Below, piece by piece: positions 34,722 to 46,085 of a DNA stretch of 64,000 bases. Both the position numbers and the translations under genes were made by a program. How positions within the stretch are numbered: the stretch's first letter is position 1; each line of letters opens with the position of its first letter. This stretch comes from Lumbricus terrestris (Eukaryota; Annelida; Clitellata; Crassiclitellata; Lumbricidae): contig OX457043.1 of NCBI GenBank assembly GCA_949752735.1, positions 2,094,367 to 2,158,366 of the forward strand, in the 5' to 3' direction. Under the pieces are notes generated by a model. It was given only the letters and a program-made list of their open reading frames with translations. It was not told the origin of the DNA and ran no database searches.

Positions 34722-37443
34722 GAACCGCTTAATGGCGGCCATTATGAATGCAGAAGCATCTGTAACCATGTTTTATTTTGATTGTGATGAATACGTTTAC
34801 TTTACATGTGGAAGGCTTTACATGTGTGTTACTGTGTAAATAACTGAATTTTTACATCGTATATTGTGCATTCATATGTGTATTGCATAGTATTAATATT
34901 GTATTGCATTTGCAATGAAGCGATGGACGATTTTATTATTGCCTCTGCTGTAGACAGAAAACTGGACTGTCATTGCTCTTGCATTGCGCTACATAAATAT
35001 TGATTTTACCTGTAGATATATATAAGGTTGCCTGTTTTAGTTAAGGCCTTGATCACGATTATGTGACCTTGAACTTAGACTTGCAGTGGAATTAGCCATG
35101 ATGATGAGATTATGTGATATTATGACCTGCGTTAAAATAGTAGGCCTATGTCTTTAAGAAGTAATTGTGAGATAACGCTCAGAGGCGAATTTTGCATTAG
35201 GCCTATGTTTCGCTTTATCTATAGTCTGATTAATTAAAAAAAAATAATTTTAAGAGGTTTGCACAGTTAAATTTCCTTGCATAGAATTTTTATATGCGTA
35301 ACTATTATCATCGTATATATATAATTGTATAGATGCATATTAATTAAGTTTAATGAAGCGCTACATAAGTGTTTGGTAGGCCCACATAGCGTTTATGTAT
35401 ATATTAAGTGTATAGATGCATTATTGATGAGTTAAAAGGCGCTCTATAAATGTTCTATAATAGTCCCTTATTGTCCTTCAGCGCCTTAATGCATTACCGA
35501 GGTTTTGAGTTTAACAGCGGTGAAATTAATATACATAGCTGCTCTTTGATTAATAGTCCTGCATAGGCCTACATGTTTTGGTTGCAGTACGAATTATTTA
35601 GATTGCAGTTGATAGACGCAGGATATAAATATATTTAGTTTGATTTAATAGGCCTACTTGAATGATTAGCCCGTGTACTGTCTGCATCAGCGTTGCAGTT
35701 TGAGATACAATTTTAATAGTAGCGATGCATAATTTGGTCTTATAATTTTGCAGTGTAGACTATGATTAAACTGGTTGCCTAATAATATTTATTAGGACTA
35801 GGCATAAAATAATTAGGATCCTTTTTGTGTATAATGAAAAAGGCTGGCCGTTCAATTTCCTATTTGAGCTATAGGCAAAACGTGCCATGTAAGGTTTATC
35901 GATAATTCTAGCTTTAAAAGGTTTTGCTAAGTTTTGTTGATTGACCTAGTTTTGAGGCCTAATTTGCTGTGCATGGACTAATTTTGGGCCGGGTTAGTAT
36001 AACTGCCGGTCGTTCCCACGACTTCTACAGCTGCAATTGTAGAGAGAGGGGAAGAACGACGGCGACACAATAAAGGCGATCGCGCTCGTCCTTAGCCCTG
36101 ATTTATCAGTGCATATAATGTCACTTTGGATGGCCAGATTATTGATTGCTTGAACGTAAGGAAATCAGCGGAAATATAACCTTATATTTGATTTGTTGCA
36201 TAGGACTGTAATATACAGTTTTAATGCATAGATTTTATCCTAATTTTTAGAAGAGCTTAATTAGGATTATTTTCACTTTGTGCAGAGACAACGCGACCTC
36301 TGTCGTACGATGCACATGGGCCCACATGTATAGAGATGATGTTCAATTGCCTAATTCTCACAGCCAGACGCACGCTGTAGATGCACCGCGTGGGGGGGGG
36401 GGAATAGAGACACAGGAGTCGACGCATCAAAGAGCGGCGATTAATTAGCAATCGTTGTTTCCCAGGCGCGTGGGTGGTCCCGTTAGTCTCCGCTGCATCA
36501 CTGATAGAATGAAGGAAAGATAACAGGCCTTGATGCTCTGCAATGATGCCTAAGGATTTATAGTAGACTAAAGTGGCCTAACGTTGATTTGCGCTTTAGA
36601 CTAAGATCTCATATTAAAATCATGATAATCCTTTTAGGCCTAGGATTTTTACGATTATACAATGTGACTGTTTTGTAACGTTAGTTGCAATAATATGTTA
36701 CGTTAGCCTATGTTTAAATGGCCTATTCTAATTCTATGCATAATCGGTTGCATTTTTAATAATTAAGTAGGCCTACTGAAAGATGTTGGGAAGGGAGCGG
36801 CTTATTAAGCTGAAGTTAGGCTTGGTCTCTTACGGTAAGCTTTGATGGGGAGCCTACGGATAGTTATAATGAGCATTGGCCTTTGGAGACTTAAGCTGTG
36901 TGTGTAGTCTCAGGTAATTTGCTATGATAGTACCGTTGTTAATGGGATTAGAGACTTAGGTTTAACTGCTTAGATGAGTCTTTAAATGTAGACGTTTGCC
37001 TACAGTGAAATGCCTAAAGAAGTCTCGATAGTAAAGGCCATGGGTGGCCTATTAATCAGATGACCTGTTGTAAAGGTAACGAAGGTCTAGTGGTTTTTGT
37101 GGCTGTCCCGTGGGTTCTTAAGTCAATGCTTGCCGTGGAGGACTTTGTGCTTAACTAAACTCAAGGAGACCTATATAATTATAGAATTGCTTTTGAGCTT
37201 TACTGAACTATTAGCGATGGAGCTATATAATTATAATAATAATAAATGTTTCTTTCGCTTGAACTGACATTTAACGCTAAAATGTGAACTTTGTGATGCT
37301 TACGTTGAGGACTGTTCATTGCATATATTTTTAATTCTTGCATTTGAATCATTGATGTAAAAATTGGAGTATGGCCTTACTAACATTTCAGGATCCATTT
37401 TTCCAATTAAAGGGATCCTGAAATCAGGGAGGGCCGAGAATAG
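34722..37443 (+). other. 3' non-coding region of the gypsy element
   Basis: 2.7 kb between the pol stop and the 3' LTR, with no long frame and so no env. AT-rich, with many TAGGCCTA motifs and an imperfect hairpin at about 36003-36068 (GCCGGTCGTTCCC against GGGGAAGAACGACGGC). It ends in the purine-rich CAGGGAGGGCCGAGAATAG directly before the LTR, the probable polypurine tract. Confidence 0.75.
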
Positions 37444-39804
37444 TGTAGCGATTGTATAACTACGCTACAGGTTTCGGGTCGCTAATATTATTTTATTTAA
37501 TTTTTGATCGATTATGGGGTTTCAGGGATCTGATATATTTGTTTTATTTCTGTATTTTTGAGCTGCCTTGTGTGACCTATATTTTAATGTTGATTTGCGC
37601 TTGACACGGGTCACAGCGACCGCTGACGTAGGCAGCAGTCGTTGCTGTTCCATTAATTGGTATATGTTCACACGCTCTCAGCGATCGTCGGTCGCTGTCT
37701 TCAAAGGCCGTGCCGCTTGCAGTCGATGAGGGTAATTAAACTTTCGCACGCTCTCTGAGGTGGTCTGATGATCAGAGTGAGCGAGGAATACAGCCAGCCA
37801 GACAAGCACAGGCAGGGACACGGATTGAGAAGGAAACACTGTAGGCGTGTGTGTTAAAATAGCAGCGTTTTCACAGGGTTAAACTGGTGCATTTGGTGCC
37901 TACGTGATCAGCGGCAGATGGCGCTTTTCAGACGGAGAGATAGAAGGAGAAAGACAGTGAGCTACAGACAGACGCGGAGATACACAGGAGAGGACGCACG
38001 TGGCAGCTGATTCTTGCCGCCTTGAGACAGCTGCACAGCTGCTGGTTCGGCGCGCTCGGCTCTTCAGCTGCGCATGCGTAGTAGAGGGACGCTCTCCTTG
38101 TCAGGCAGTAATAAAAGAGCAGCGCAACGCTGAGAGGCTCAGTTGCGCATAGGATCTCAGGGCGGTCGGATGTATAGTGAGTTGCGCACAGGATCTCAGG
38201 GCGGTCGGATGTATTGCGGCGGTTGGTAGTTTTAGGCTCGATCAAGTTGGTGAAGCATGGCCAGGATAAGCGCCTGCTTGCACTAGTTGCGCATACACGG
38301 ATTCTGTCGGCGATTCATTCTCTCTCGACATGGAGTCGATTAAATAAAAGAGTTTGTTTGTTGCGAGAAATACATCAGCGTCGCTGCAAGTTTTGTCTTC
38401 GCTCTCGCTTCGGATATATTCCTGGATTACTAATTCAAGGCCTCTCTTCGCCCTGTCACACGGAGTGATTTATCGTGGGCTTCGAATCGTCAGCGCTCGG
38501 CTCTCGTTCTCTGAAATTGTGTTGCGAAGCGGTTGTTCGTATGGTTGCCTAAGGGCGTCTTTCTCAAACGGCTTGGATAAATAGCCGAAATTGTTGTTCA
38601 TTGCGAGAAATCAGCATCGGATTTAGCTGATCTTTTCGGGCGTTTCAAACTCGACGCCTTTCTGTGTGTTTCGTCGCATCTCTTGGATATCGTCTTCGTC
38701 GCTGTTCTTCGCACACGATCGGCTTTGTCCCTTGTCTTCGGACATAAGGTACGCTTTATTGGGGAATTAATACGATCGGTTATTAAGACATTTTGGGCTG
38801 AACTGAAATTGGCTGTGGGACTTGAGAGTCAATCGGGATTTAATTCAGGCATACTCCGGTTGATAGGTGTTTGCATTGAATTGTTGCATTTGATTTTCAT
38901 TGAATGTCTTTACAAAGGATAGGAACTGATAATTGAACTTACTGACTTTTATGTTTGATTGCTTTGAATGTGACGGATGTGGATTGAATGCTTGATTTGT
39001 TAATAAGAATAACTACTTCGTTCACTGCTAGCGATATTGACTGTGAGCTATAAAGATAGGAGTCATTTCTATAGCGCTATGGAGGAGTCTAGGCCAGTCA
39101 CCCCTGCTCAGCCTTCACGGCCCCCTTCCTCGATGGAGATATTGCTCGAAGCAATACAGACTAATGCTAAGTCGACTCATGAAGCAATACAAACCAATGC
39201 TAAGAGTACTCATGAGGCGATGTCTTTTATGCAGTCGTCAATTGAAACTAATGCCAGGGACACGCAAGAGGCGATTTCCACGGTAGAATTTAATGTCCTG
39301 GCAGTGCAATCAAATGTAAGAGAGGAAATCTCTTCTGTAAAATCTTATGTCAGAGATACGCAGGATGCAATCACCTCAGAGCAATTAAATGTCAGGGAAG
39401 CGCTGACGGAAGTTGTATCACGATTGGAAAGGCTAGAGGCATCGCCGGTACCCAAGCCTGCTGTGGATTTGAACCCTGGTTACCTCACCGCTATTACCAC
39501 TGCGGACGCGCCATACCACTCGACCATCGGCCTGGAGGAAACTTTGGGTGCTAGGCCTAAAGATTTCACGCAACCTGGTATATTGCGAAGAAGTGATAGA
39601 TTGGCTAGTAGGCCGCCAATTTCATATAGGGAGTACGGTAGTCGAAAAGACTGGCCGCCTTTCCTGGGTTGGGATTCGAACCCAGAAGTCACTTCCTCCT
39701 GTCCTCCCTCTATCTCTAGAGCTTGTCCACAGCAGCACGCGGTCCCATCAGGCGAGGATCCGGAAGTGGCGACTCCGGGGATGCCGATAGGGGCGGGCGT
39801 TACA
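37444..39804 (+). repeat. 3' LTR of the 13.2-kb gypsy element
   Basis: 2361 bp, collinear with 26613-28973 without indels. Followed by GAAGT, matching the left flank. Confidence 0.92.
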
Positions 39805-39825
39805 GAAGTCCTGAAAACTATATGA
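39079..39825 (+). pseudogene. Gag N-terminal fragment carried by the 3' LTR
   Basis: Duplicate of codons 1-242 of the gag-pol frame, present because the coding start lies in the LTR. The frame leaves the LTR at 39804 and ends after a few host-derived residues (EVLKTI). It is not an independent gene. Any solo LTR of this family would carry the same fragment. Whether it is translated is unknown. Confidence 0.85.
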
Positions 39826-40696
39826 GCATCCAGATACGAGAAAATAATATGATTGCAGTGCCATGGTAGAACACATGTATTTAATGTTAAACTGCCTATA
39901 CAGCCTTAATATATTCTGAGCATTACTTGCCAAGAGACAGACATTTTTCAAGCATTTTTAGAGAGTGTCAGTATTGATGCTGTTCATGGTGGTTATGAAG
40001 TAGTAGCCATTTATTGACATCACCAAACACAAAATAACAGCAATCATTAAAAACTCAATGACTTTAAAATGATTGGAGAACAATTATTATAAACAACATG
40101 AAAAATAGCTACTAAGGCAGGTGTCTGGGCTGCGAAGTGGAGGAGACAGGGCATAAGAGCTCTTGAAAAACATGACATGACTTAAGTCTAGTAGACATAG
40201 GTTGACAGGTTATTAAAAAACACTATATGAATATGTTTATTGCACACAAAAGTCAAACAGTGCAACCGTGCGTCAATAAAAATCTGTCTTTAACATTTCC
40301 TACACACAAGTTGGAAATTGACAAATACCACTACATGGCATGATTGATAGCTTTAGCTCTGTTCAGTTTGTGCTTCAAAGGCATTTACAAATCAGAAGAC
40401 TTAGTCACGTCTTAACTTCAGAAGACATTCGGCAGTTTAGGTTCATATTCCATGGGTAGAAACGATTGTTCTGTGCACAGAGGTCAACATACGCTTAATA
40501 CCTCGACCTTATAGACATTATAAAGCCACATACATGAATGAATTAGCATAATTATATCTCGCCTACAAATTACATTATTATTTTTAAATTCAAAATTCCG
40601 GTGTTTCTCCAATTTCACGCAGTACAACATGGTATCATCTGATAATACTTTGCTATGAAAAGTAATGGTAATATTGTAATTTTATATAGTGCCACT
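39805..40696. other. MULE interior right of the gypsy insertion
   Basis: AT-rich sequence between the gypsy target duplication and the end of the MULE transposase gene. It should be the 3' flank of that gene. No further exon could be supported. Confidence 0.5.
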
Positions 40697-43600
40697 TCAA
40701 GAGAACTCCTCAGAGGCGCTCCTGACCTGACACCAAACCACAATCAAAGAGAATGGTTTTAAACGCTTTAGAAACTTGCACGCGACTTCCAACCCAAATA
40801 AAATGCGTTTTTCCAGAATTTCAGCAATTGAGCTTTCAGGAACGCTTCCATAATGGACTTTATCAACTGCAGACTGAACACAGTGAACAGATGCAGGAAC
40901 TTCTACATCCATGACCGGAGGTCTAATCCTGTGGCTTAAATCCCCATGAAGCAAGTCCAGCCAACCAGATGGAGCTGGACTGCCTGTGGCCACCTCATAG
41001 AAAACATTACGTTTATCAGTGACTTGGTATGTAGAAGGAAAATCTTGACTTTGTGTTAATACATAATGTGCATGCTTACAAAATTTGCCGGTCGAGCCAG
41101 CAAAGCAAGTGCACATGGTAGTCGCCATGTTCACAGTATACATGGTGCCATCTTGCTTGCTGGAAGCAACATCGTACACATCATCAGATATTTTGAGTAT
41201 AAGCTGGTCAGTGTATGGTGGAAACTTGACTGGCAAGCGTTGCTTTCGGTTGCTCGCAATGTCGAGTAGGCGTCGTGCGTAGAACCCAGAAAAGCGCTCA
41301 CTCATGAAGTCGATGAGTTGCACAAGGTTGAAAGCTCGAGTTCTTTGAAAGATCTGAAATATAATGCATAACAAATATCGCATTTATAGTTGCTTACAAT
41401 GACTGTTCAGTATGCTAGAACCCAAATGTTGGAATGACAGATAACATGCTTTTTGCCATGTCCCTCACAGCCAATATTAGAGATAATATCATGCTTTCTT
41501 CTCAATACTTAGGCAGTTCATATAGGTCAGTGGTTCTCAAAGTGGTGGTCCGCGGACCGGCGCCGGTCCGCGGAGACCTGATCACCGGTCCGTGAAGAAG
41601 TCTGAGAGTGAAAATAAATTATAAATATTAATTTATATATGTTTCAAATTGTGAAATCATTTGAATTGTTATTCAAAATTTATTCATACTTATTCCTCGA
41701 ATTTAAAAAATACATTACCAGTGCCTTATAATTATTAGGCTAACTCGCCAACTGGCTTTTAAAATAATTTGCATTTTTAAAATAAATTTCTGCTTCTATG
41801 ACTGCAGTCAGTTTCGTTTTATTTCTGTTGATTCTTTGGTGTGCGATAGTCAAGTAAACGCTGATCAACATTAAGTTTTCCTGCTGGATGCAAGTCTTTT
41901 AATTTTATAACACGATATAAAATTATAAATACAAACAAAATTTAATGTGTTTGTGTGATTTAAGAAATTTGCAAAATGTAAGCAAGCCTGTCTGGGCATT
42001 TCTAAAAAAAAATTAAAGAACATTGTTAGAGCATGGCCGCTCAGACGCTCTGAGCACATAAAATGATAATTCTGAACTGGTTCCTATGCAAACATCCATG
42101 TTATAAAAAGGAATCAACCATTCACACGAAAATATGATCCCCTATATTTAAGATGTGGTGACATTATGATTTCTGTTTTTTTTCGAGCTGGTGTTTCCAT
42201 CATTAGCGTACAATCTTAGTAGTAGGCTATGTCATTATCTATTTTTGCAGATCCTCTTACGTTAACAAAAATTCTAATCTTGCTTGAAGCTTTGAGTTCA
42301 AATTTGAAAAAGGCAATTAAATGACAATTAAATTGAGAAATAGCAAAAATGAAATGCTCTTAGGAATATGTTCTAATTAATGAAACAAATCACAGACACT
42401 GACCATGTCCTTAAGAATACGCATAGATGCTTCGACATAATTATTAGTGTTGTTGCCACGCAGAAGTGTGTCACGGCGAAACGCAGAGCACCAATCTGCC
42501 TTTCGGTTGTCGTAAAATTGTTGCACATGATTTTTGAACAGTGGATACTTGTTGACAACTTCAGACCCAAAGAAGACTTGTTCACTGAAAAAATTAATTC
42601 TCATGGAATGTATCACAAAGTTTACAGAATTATGAACATATTGTAACCCTAAACATTTCCTAAAACATAACTTAAGCACAGATGAAGTTTATAATGGTGT
42701 GTACATATGTGTAACACTTAATAAAATAACTAAGGAAACAGACCATATAAAACTGGTTTGTCTTCTTTGACAACACCATGTGATGACAGCAGCAACCGTC
42801 TCCACTGAGCTTGGAGTACAAGTGAAACCAGAGTAATGACACACTGTGGTGTACCAGCACTAGTCAGCAATTAGGTGTTTAATAAGAATGCTACATTACA
42901 TAATTGATCACACGCATGAATAAGTCTGTGATACTGAAATGCGAACTGGTGAAATACTTGATACATTCCAAGTTACCTGTCAGTGAGAATGGTCTCAGTT
43001 TCAGCATAAACCAACTGCTTGAAAAGACCATATAAAACGGGTCTGTCTTCTTTGACAACACCGTGTGATGACAGCAGCAACCATCTCCACTGACCTTGGA
43101 GTACATGGAACTGGCATAAGCAATGTCTGGCTCTGAGCAAAAAATACCAAGAGATCAACATAAGTAATGAGTAAAACAATCAATATTGCACTAAAAAAAC
43201 AGTTGAAAGATTTTTGCCACTTCATAGGCCATGGTTTAACAGTTGAAAAATCAAACAGTTCTTAATTTATGCCAAATACTACTTTCCGAAGTCGACACCA
43301 AGCACCTATTCATACCATTCTACAATAAGTTATATGCAGGGTGAGAATTGCCGGGGGGGTTGGGGGGTTTCGACCCCCCAGTCTTTCTTAGAGCCCCATG
43401 TTAAAGTATGTTTTTACACCCCAATTCCAAGTGGATAATGGTCCAACCCCCCCAGTTATTTTTCCACAATTCTCACACTGGTTATATGTAAACATATAAA
43501 GTCTTAGACACGAAAATGTCTAATGAAATATGATTTCAAATGCAGTTCGGTTTAAAATTGCCAATATCAGATGCATTAGGCAGAATGGCAATTGTGCTAC

Positions 43601-45642
43601 AAGGAAGTTTCAAGATTGCACCACATCATGTATTGTGGAATTTATTGCCAGTGTTACAGAGAGGTAAATAGGGCTTACGATGGCCACACAGTACGAAGGG
43701 CTGCCTGCTCTGCGGCACTGTCATCCGTCATGAAGAGCATTGGGCCATGATTTGCTCCACGACTGAAGAAGCACTGATCCGGCAAAACTTCTTTCACAAG
43801 ATTGAATAGAGACGTGAGGGCCTCTGCGCTCTCCGATGGCGTAATAGCAACAGCAAGAGGTAAACCTGAAGAAACATTCAAATGATCTTTACACATATAA
43901 TTCAACCCAATTTCAGTCATTATTAATAATCTGCCTAGTGGTACTCGGTTTGAAATCATTACATCACACTTCAAGTTACCAAATGCATATTTAAGCCTTT
44001 TCGTTACAAAGTAATGTCAGCTCCGTTTCTCAATGGAGACTGTCACTTCTTCACTCAGCTAGACGACTGAAAGTAACTTTTATGAGCGTCTGTCACCACT
44101 AAACATCTCATCAGTTCAGTGCCTTGTCTAGAATCGAATCTTCACCGTTTTATCACTCTGACGTCCTCATATTTCGTTAGTACGTAATTTTTATTAATAT
44201 CAACGTTGCAATTGGTCAATGTTTATTACTATCCACATCATCTCCACTTCAAGAGTCAAAGCTCCATGCTTTTAATATCTAATGTATTATATATATACAT
44301 ATATTTATGTGATGCCACAATATCTAATTAGTTAATTGCCACGTTAATTGCCTGTTCACTCTTAACTACATTACAGAATTAAGGAAAAGATTATTGGTTT
44401 GTTCGATAAGCAGATAATTCACTACGCTAACCTAACTGCTTCATTGCTCCACACAGAATATTAGCTGGAAACTATTTCACAATTGTTAGTCATAAGCTTC
44501 ACAAAGTAATACATAAGGTTGTCAATACATAAGGTTCTCCTAAGGTTGGTCATGCGACAGCTTTGCACTTCTGGTGCTCTGCTGCATAATAAAACTCATT
44601 TAATCAAACACAAAGACAAAGTTGCAAATCCTGTAGGATTATCAGAACTTCTCTTGCTCTGAGGATCAGAAAAATCTGTGCATGGCTATTCGATGCTACA
44701 GATGAAATAAGAATGCAAACATGACATTTTCATGAAATGTAGCTTCATGAAATAAAAAACCAAGAACTCACCTCCAGTTTGGCTGTGTGTCATGAAAAGA
44801 AAAATTCTGTATCCGTCACGATCGAATCCACCGGAGGAATCAACAAACACTAGTTCTCCTGACTCTTGTATGGACTGGTGAATCCTTTTCATAAGTGGAG
44901 TACAGATGGCAACAAGATGTCCAGAATTGAATGATTTAACTTTGACACATGTCTCCCCTATTTCATGATTGAGTCTTTGAGCAAACTCTTCCAGTTTATC
45001 AATGTTACAATGCTGGTCACCGTACTGCTTACGAAATTCCTTCACAAAAAGGTAGTGGCAATGTCTGTAGTCTGGGCAGATTGAACGGTTTGCTAAAAGC
45101 TGCTCTAAACTTTCAGTTTCGTCCATGTTGTCTTCCAATTCCATCCGAACACACTCAAGAGCAGAGCTAGGGCTGTGTCCATTTCTGAAGAGTTGCAGGA
45201 TCTTCTCATCCGTTTCGGAACTAACAGCATAGTGGCGAACAACATCAGCCGCTGATAACGGATGATTATGTTCCCACCTCAAATTAATTAGACACAAACC
45301 ATCACGGTGCACTTTTGTGCGGTCTTTCCTGATGCACTGCGGACAATGTCGTATTGTAACAGTGGCTTTGGCGTTGCATGCAGTATGTTTACGATAACCA
45401 ATAACACCACCCTTGACATTATGATGACATTTATAGGTTTTCTTGCATGTGACATATCTTCCATCACATACAAATGTATTAGATATGGTAAATTGAGATT
45501 TCGATTTCTTCTCAAAGTTCTTTAACCATTCAGAAAATTGTTCTTCATTGTCGACGTTTAGAGTGAAAATTGAATGAAATGCTTCAGAGTTTGACAATAG
45601 GTCACTGAATGATTCAACAGAGTATTTGTACATGTCAGACAT
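40697..45642 (-). CDS. MULE transposase gene, five exons, open throughout
   Basis: Spliced model on the - strand: 45642-44772, 43865-43679, 43132-42977, 42584-42404, 41353-40697 (stop included), 683 aa. All introns are GT/AG (for example donor GTGAGT, acceptor TTTTTTCAG) and every junction keeps the frame. Exon 1 carries a FLYWCH/FAR1-like zinc region (C and H residues ~58-125, ending WEHNHP) and the first catalytic Asp in FVDSSGGFD (D268). Exon 2 has the second Asp block, FMTDDS (D338/D339). Exon 3 has the CQFH...W segment. Exon 4 has RGNNTNNYVEASMRILKD. Exon 5 has a SWIM finger, CTCFAGSTGKFCKH (546-559). No stop or frameshift is visible. Either an active transposon or a recently silenced one; domestication cannot be excluded. 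Confidence 0.85.
41528..41620. mobile_element. hAT-type left terminus, far end not found
   Basis: CAGTGGTTCTCAAAGTGGTGGTCCGCGGACC is a typical hAT start with a CCGCGGACCGGCGCCGGTCCGCGG palindromic block. It lies in MULE intron 4. No matching end or 8-bp duplicate of ATATAGGT was found, so it is probably truncated. Confidence 0.55.
42738..42832 (-). pseudogene. Decayed duplicate of MULE exon 3
   Basis: About 90 bp in intron 3 closely match 43018-43112 within exon 3. In the exon frame it reads LQAQWRRLLLSSHGVVKEDK, then reaches a stop. It lacks a convincing acceptor and donor. Confidence 0.75.
43337..43480. mobile_element. hAT-type MITE, CAGGGTGAGAATTG family, copy 1
   Basis: 144 bp with inverted ends CAGGGTGAGAATTG / CAATTCTCACACTG. 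Perfect 8-bp target duplication GTTATATG at 43329-43336 and 43481-43488. It lies in MULE intron 2 and does not disturb the exons. An older copy is at 63460-63596. Confidence 0.92.
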
Positions 45643-45668
45643 CGGTAAAAGCTGGAAACAGATGAAAC

Positions 45669-45887
45669 CATAGGCGGAGACCTGCGCCGAGAATTGGGGG
45701 GGACGGAAAGACGCGAGATTTTCCGAAAATTTCTGACGACCGGCGAAATCTCGGAAAATTTTCTATTTTCGCCGCCAAAAAAGTTGATGATCTTTTTTTT
45801 TTTTTTTTTTTTTTTTTTTTAGTCATCCGGCCAAATCTCGACCAAATCCCGACGAAATTTTCTATTTTCACCGCCAAAAAAGTTGAT

Positions 45888-45922
<35 letters not shown>

Positions 45923-46077
45923 TCATCCGGCCAAATCCCGACGAAATTTTCTATTTTCACCGCCCAAACAAGTCTTGACGCTCAAACATTGGGGGGGGAC
46001 AAATGCATGGGCCGTCCCCCCAACACTTTTATTGGGGGGGACCGTCCCCCCTGTCCCCCCCTAGGTCTCCGCCACTG
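45669..46077. mobile_element. hAT-type MITE, CATAGGCGGAGACCT family, copy 2
   Basis: 409 bp, ends CATAGGCGGAGACCT and AGGTCTCCGCCACTG, perfect 8-bp target duplication GATGAAAC (45661-45668, 46078-46085). It holds a tandem duplication of an ~100-bp unit, each with a poly-T run of 20 or more. It begins 27 bp upstream of the MULE transposase ATG, so it may affect that promoter or 5' UTR. Confidence 0.92.
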
Positions 46078-46085
46078 GATGAAAC

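Larger units (their letters stand above)
26613..39804 (+). mobile_element. 13.2-kb Ty3/gypsy LTR retrotransposon with 2361-bp LTRs
   Basis: LTRs at 26613-28973 and 37444-39804 have equal length, with every shared frame at the constant offset 10831. No differences were noticed, so it is very young. LTRs begin TGTAGCG and end GTTACA. Flanks give the target duplication GAAG (26609-26612 and 39805-39808), or GAAGT if the LTR begins one base later. The primer-binding site lies two bases after the 5' LTR. One 2157-aa gag-pol frame starts inside the 5' LTR. A 2.7-kb non-coding region separates pol from the 3' LTR; no env frame is present. It is inserted in the MULE. Confidence 0.92.

Noticed and set aside
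34722..37443. Possible env gene in the gypsy element
   Set aside because: No long open frame, signal peptide or membrane segment occurs between pol and the 3' LTR.
39079..39825. Independent gene of ~250 codons
   Set aside because: It is the LTR copy of the gypsy Gag N-terminus and ends just outside the LTR.
26613..39825. Tandem duplication of two gypsy elements sharing a central ~1-kb LTR
   Set aside because: Considered first because the repeat continues into coding sequence. The TG...CA ends, flanking GAAG(T) and the primer-binding site directly after 28973 show that the whole 2361-bp repeat is the LTR.
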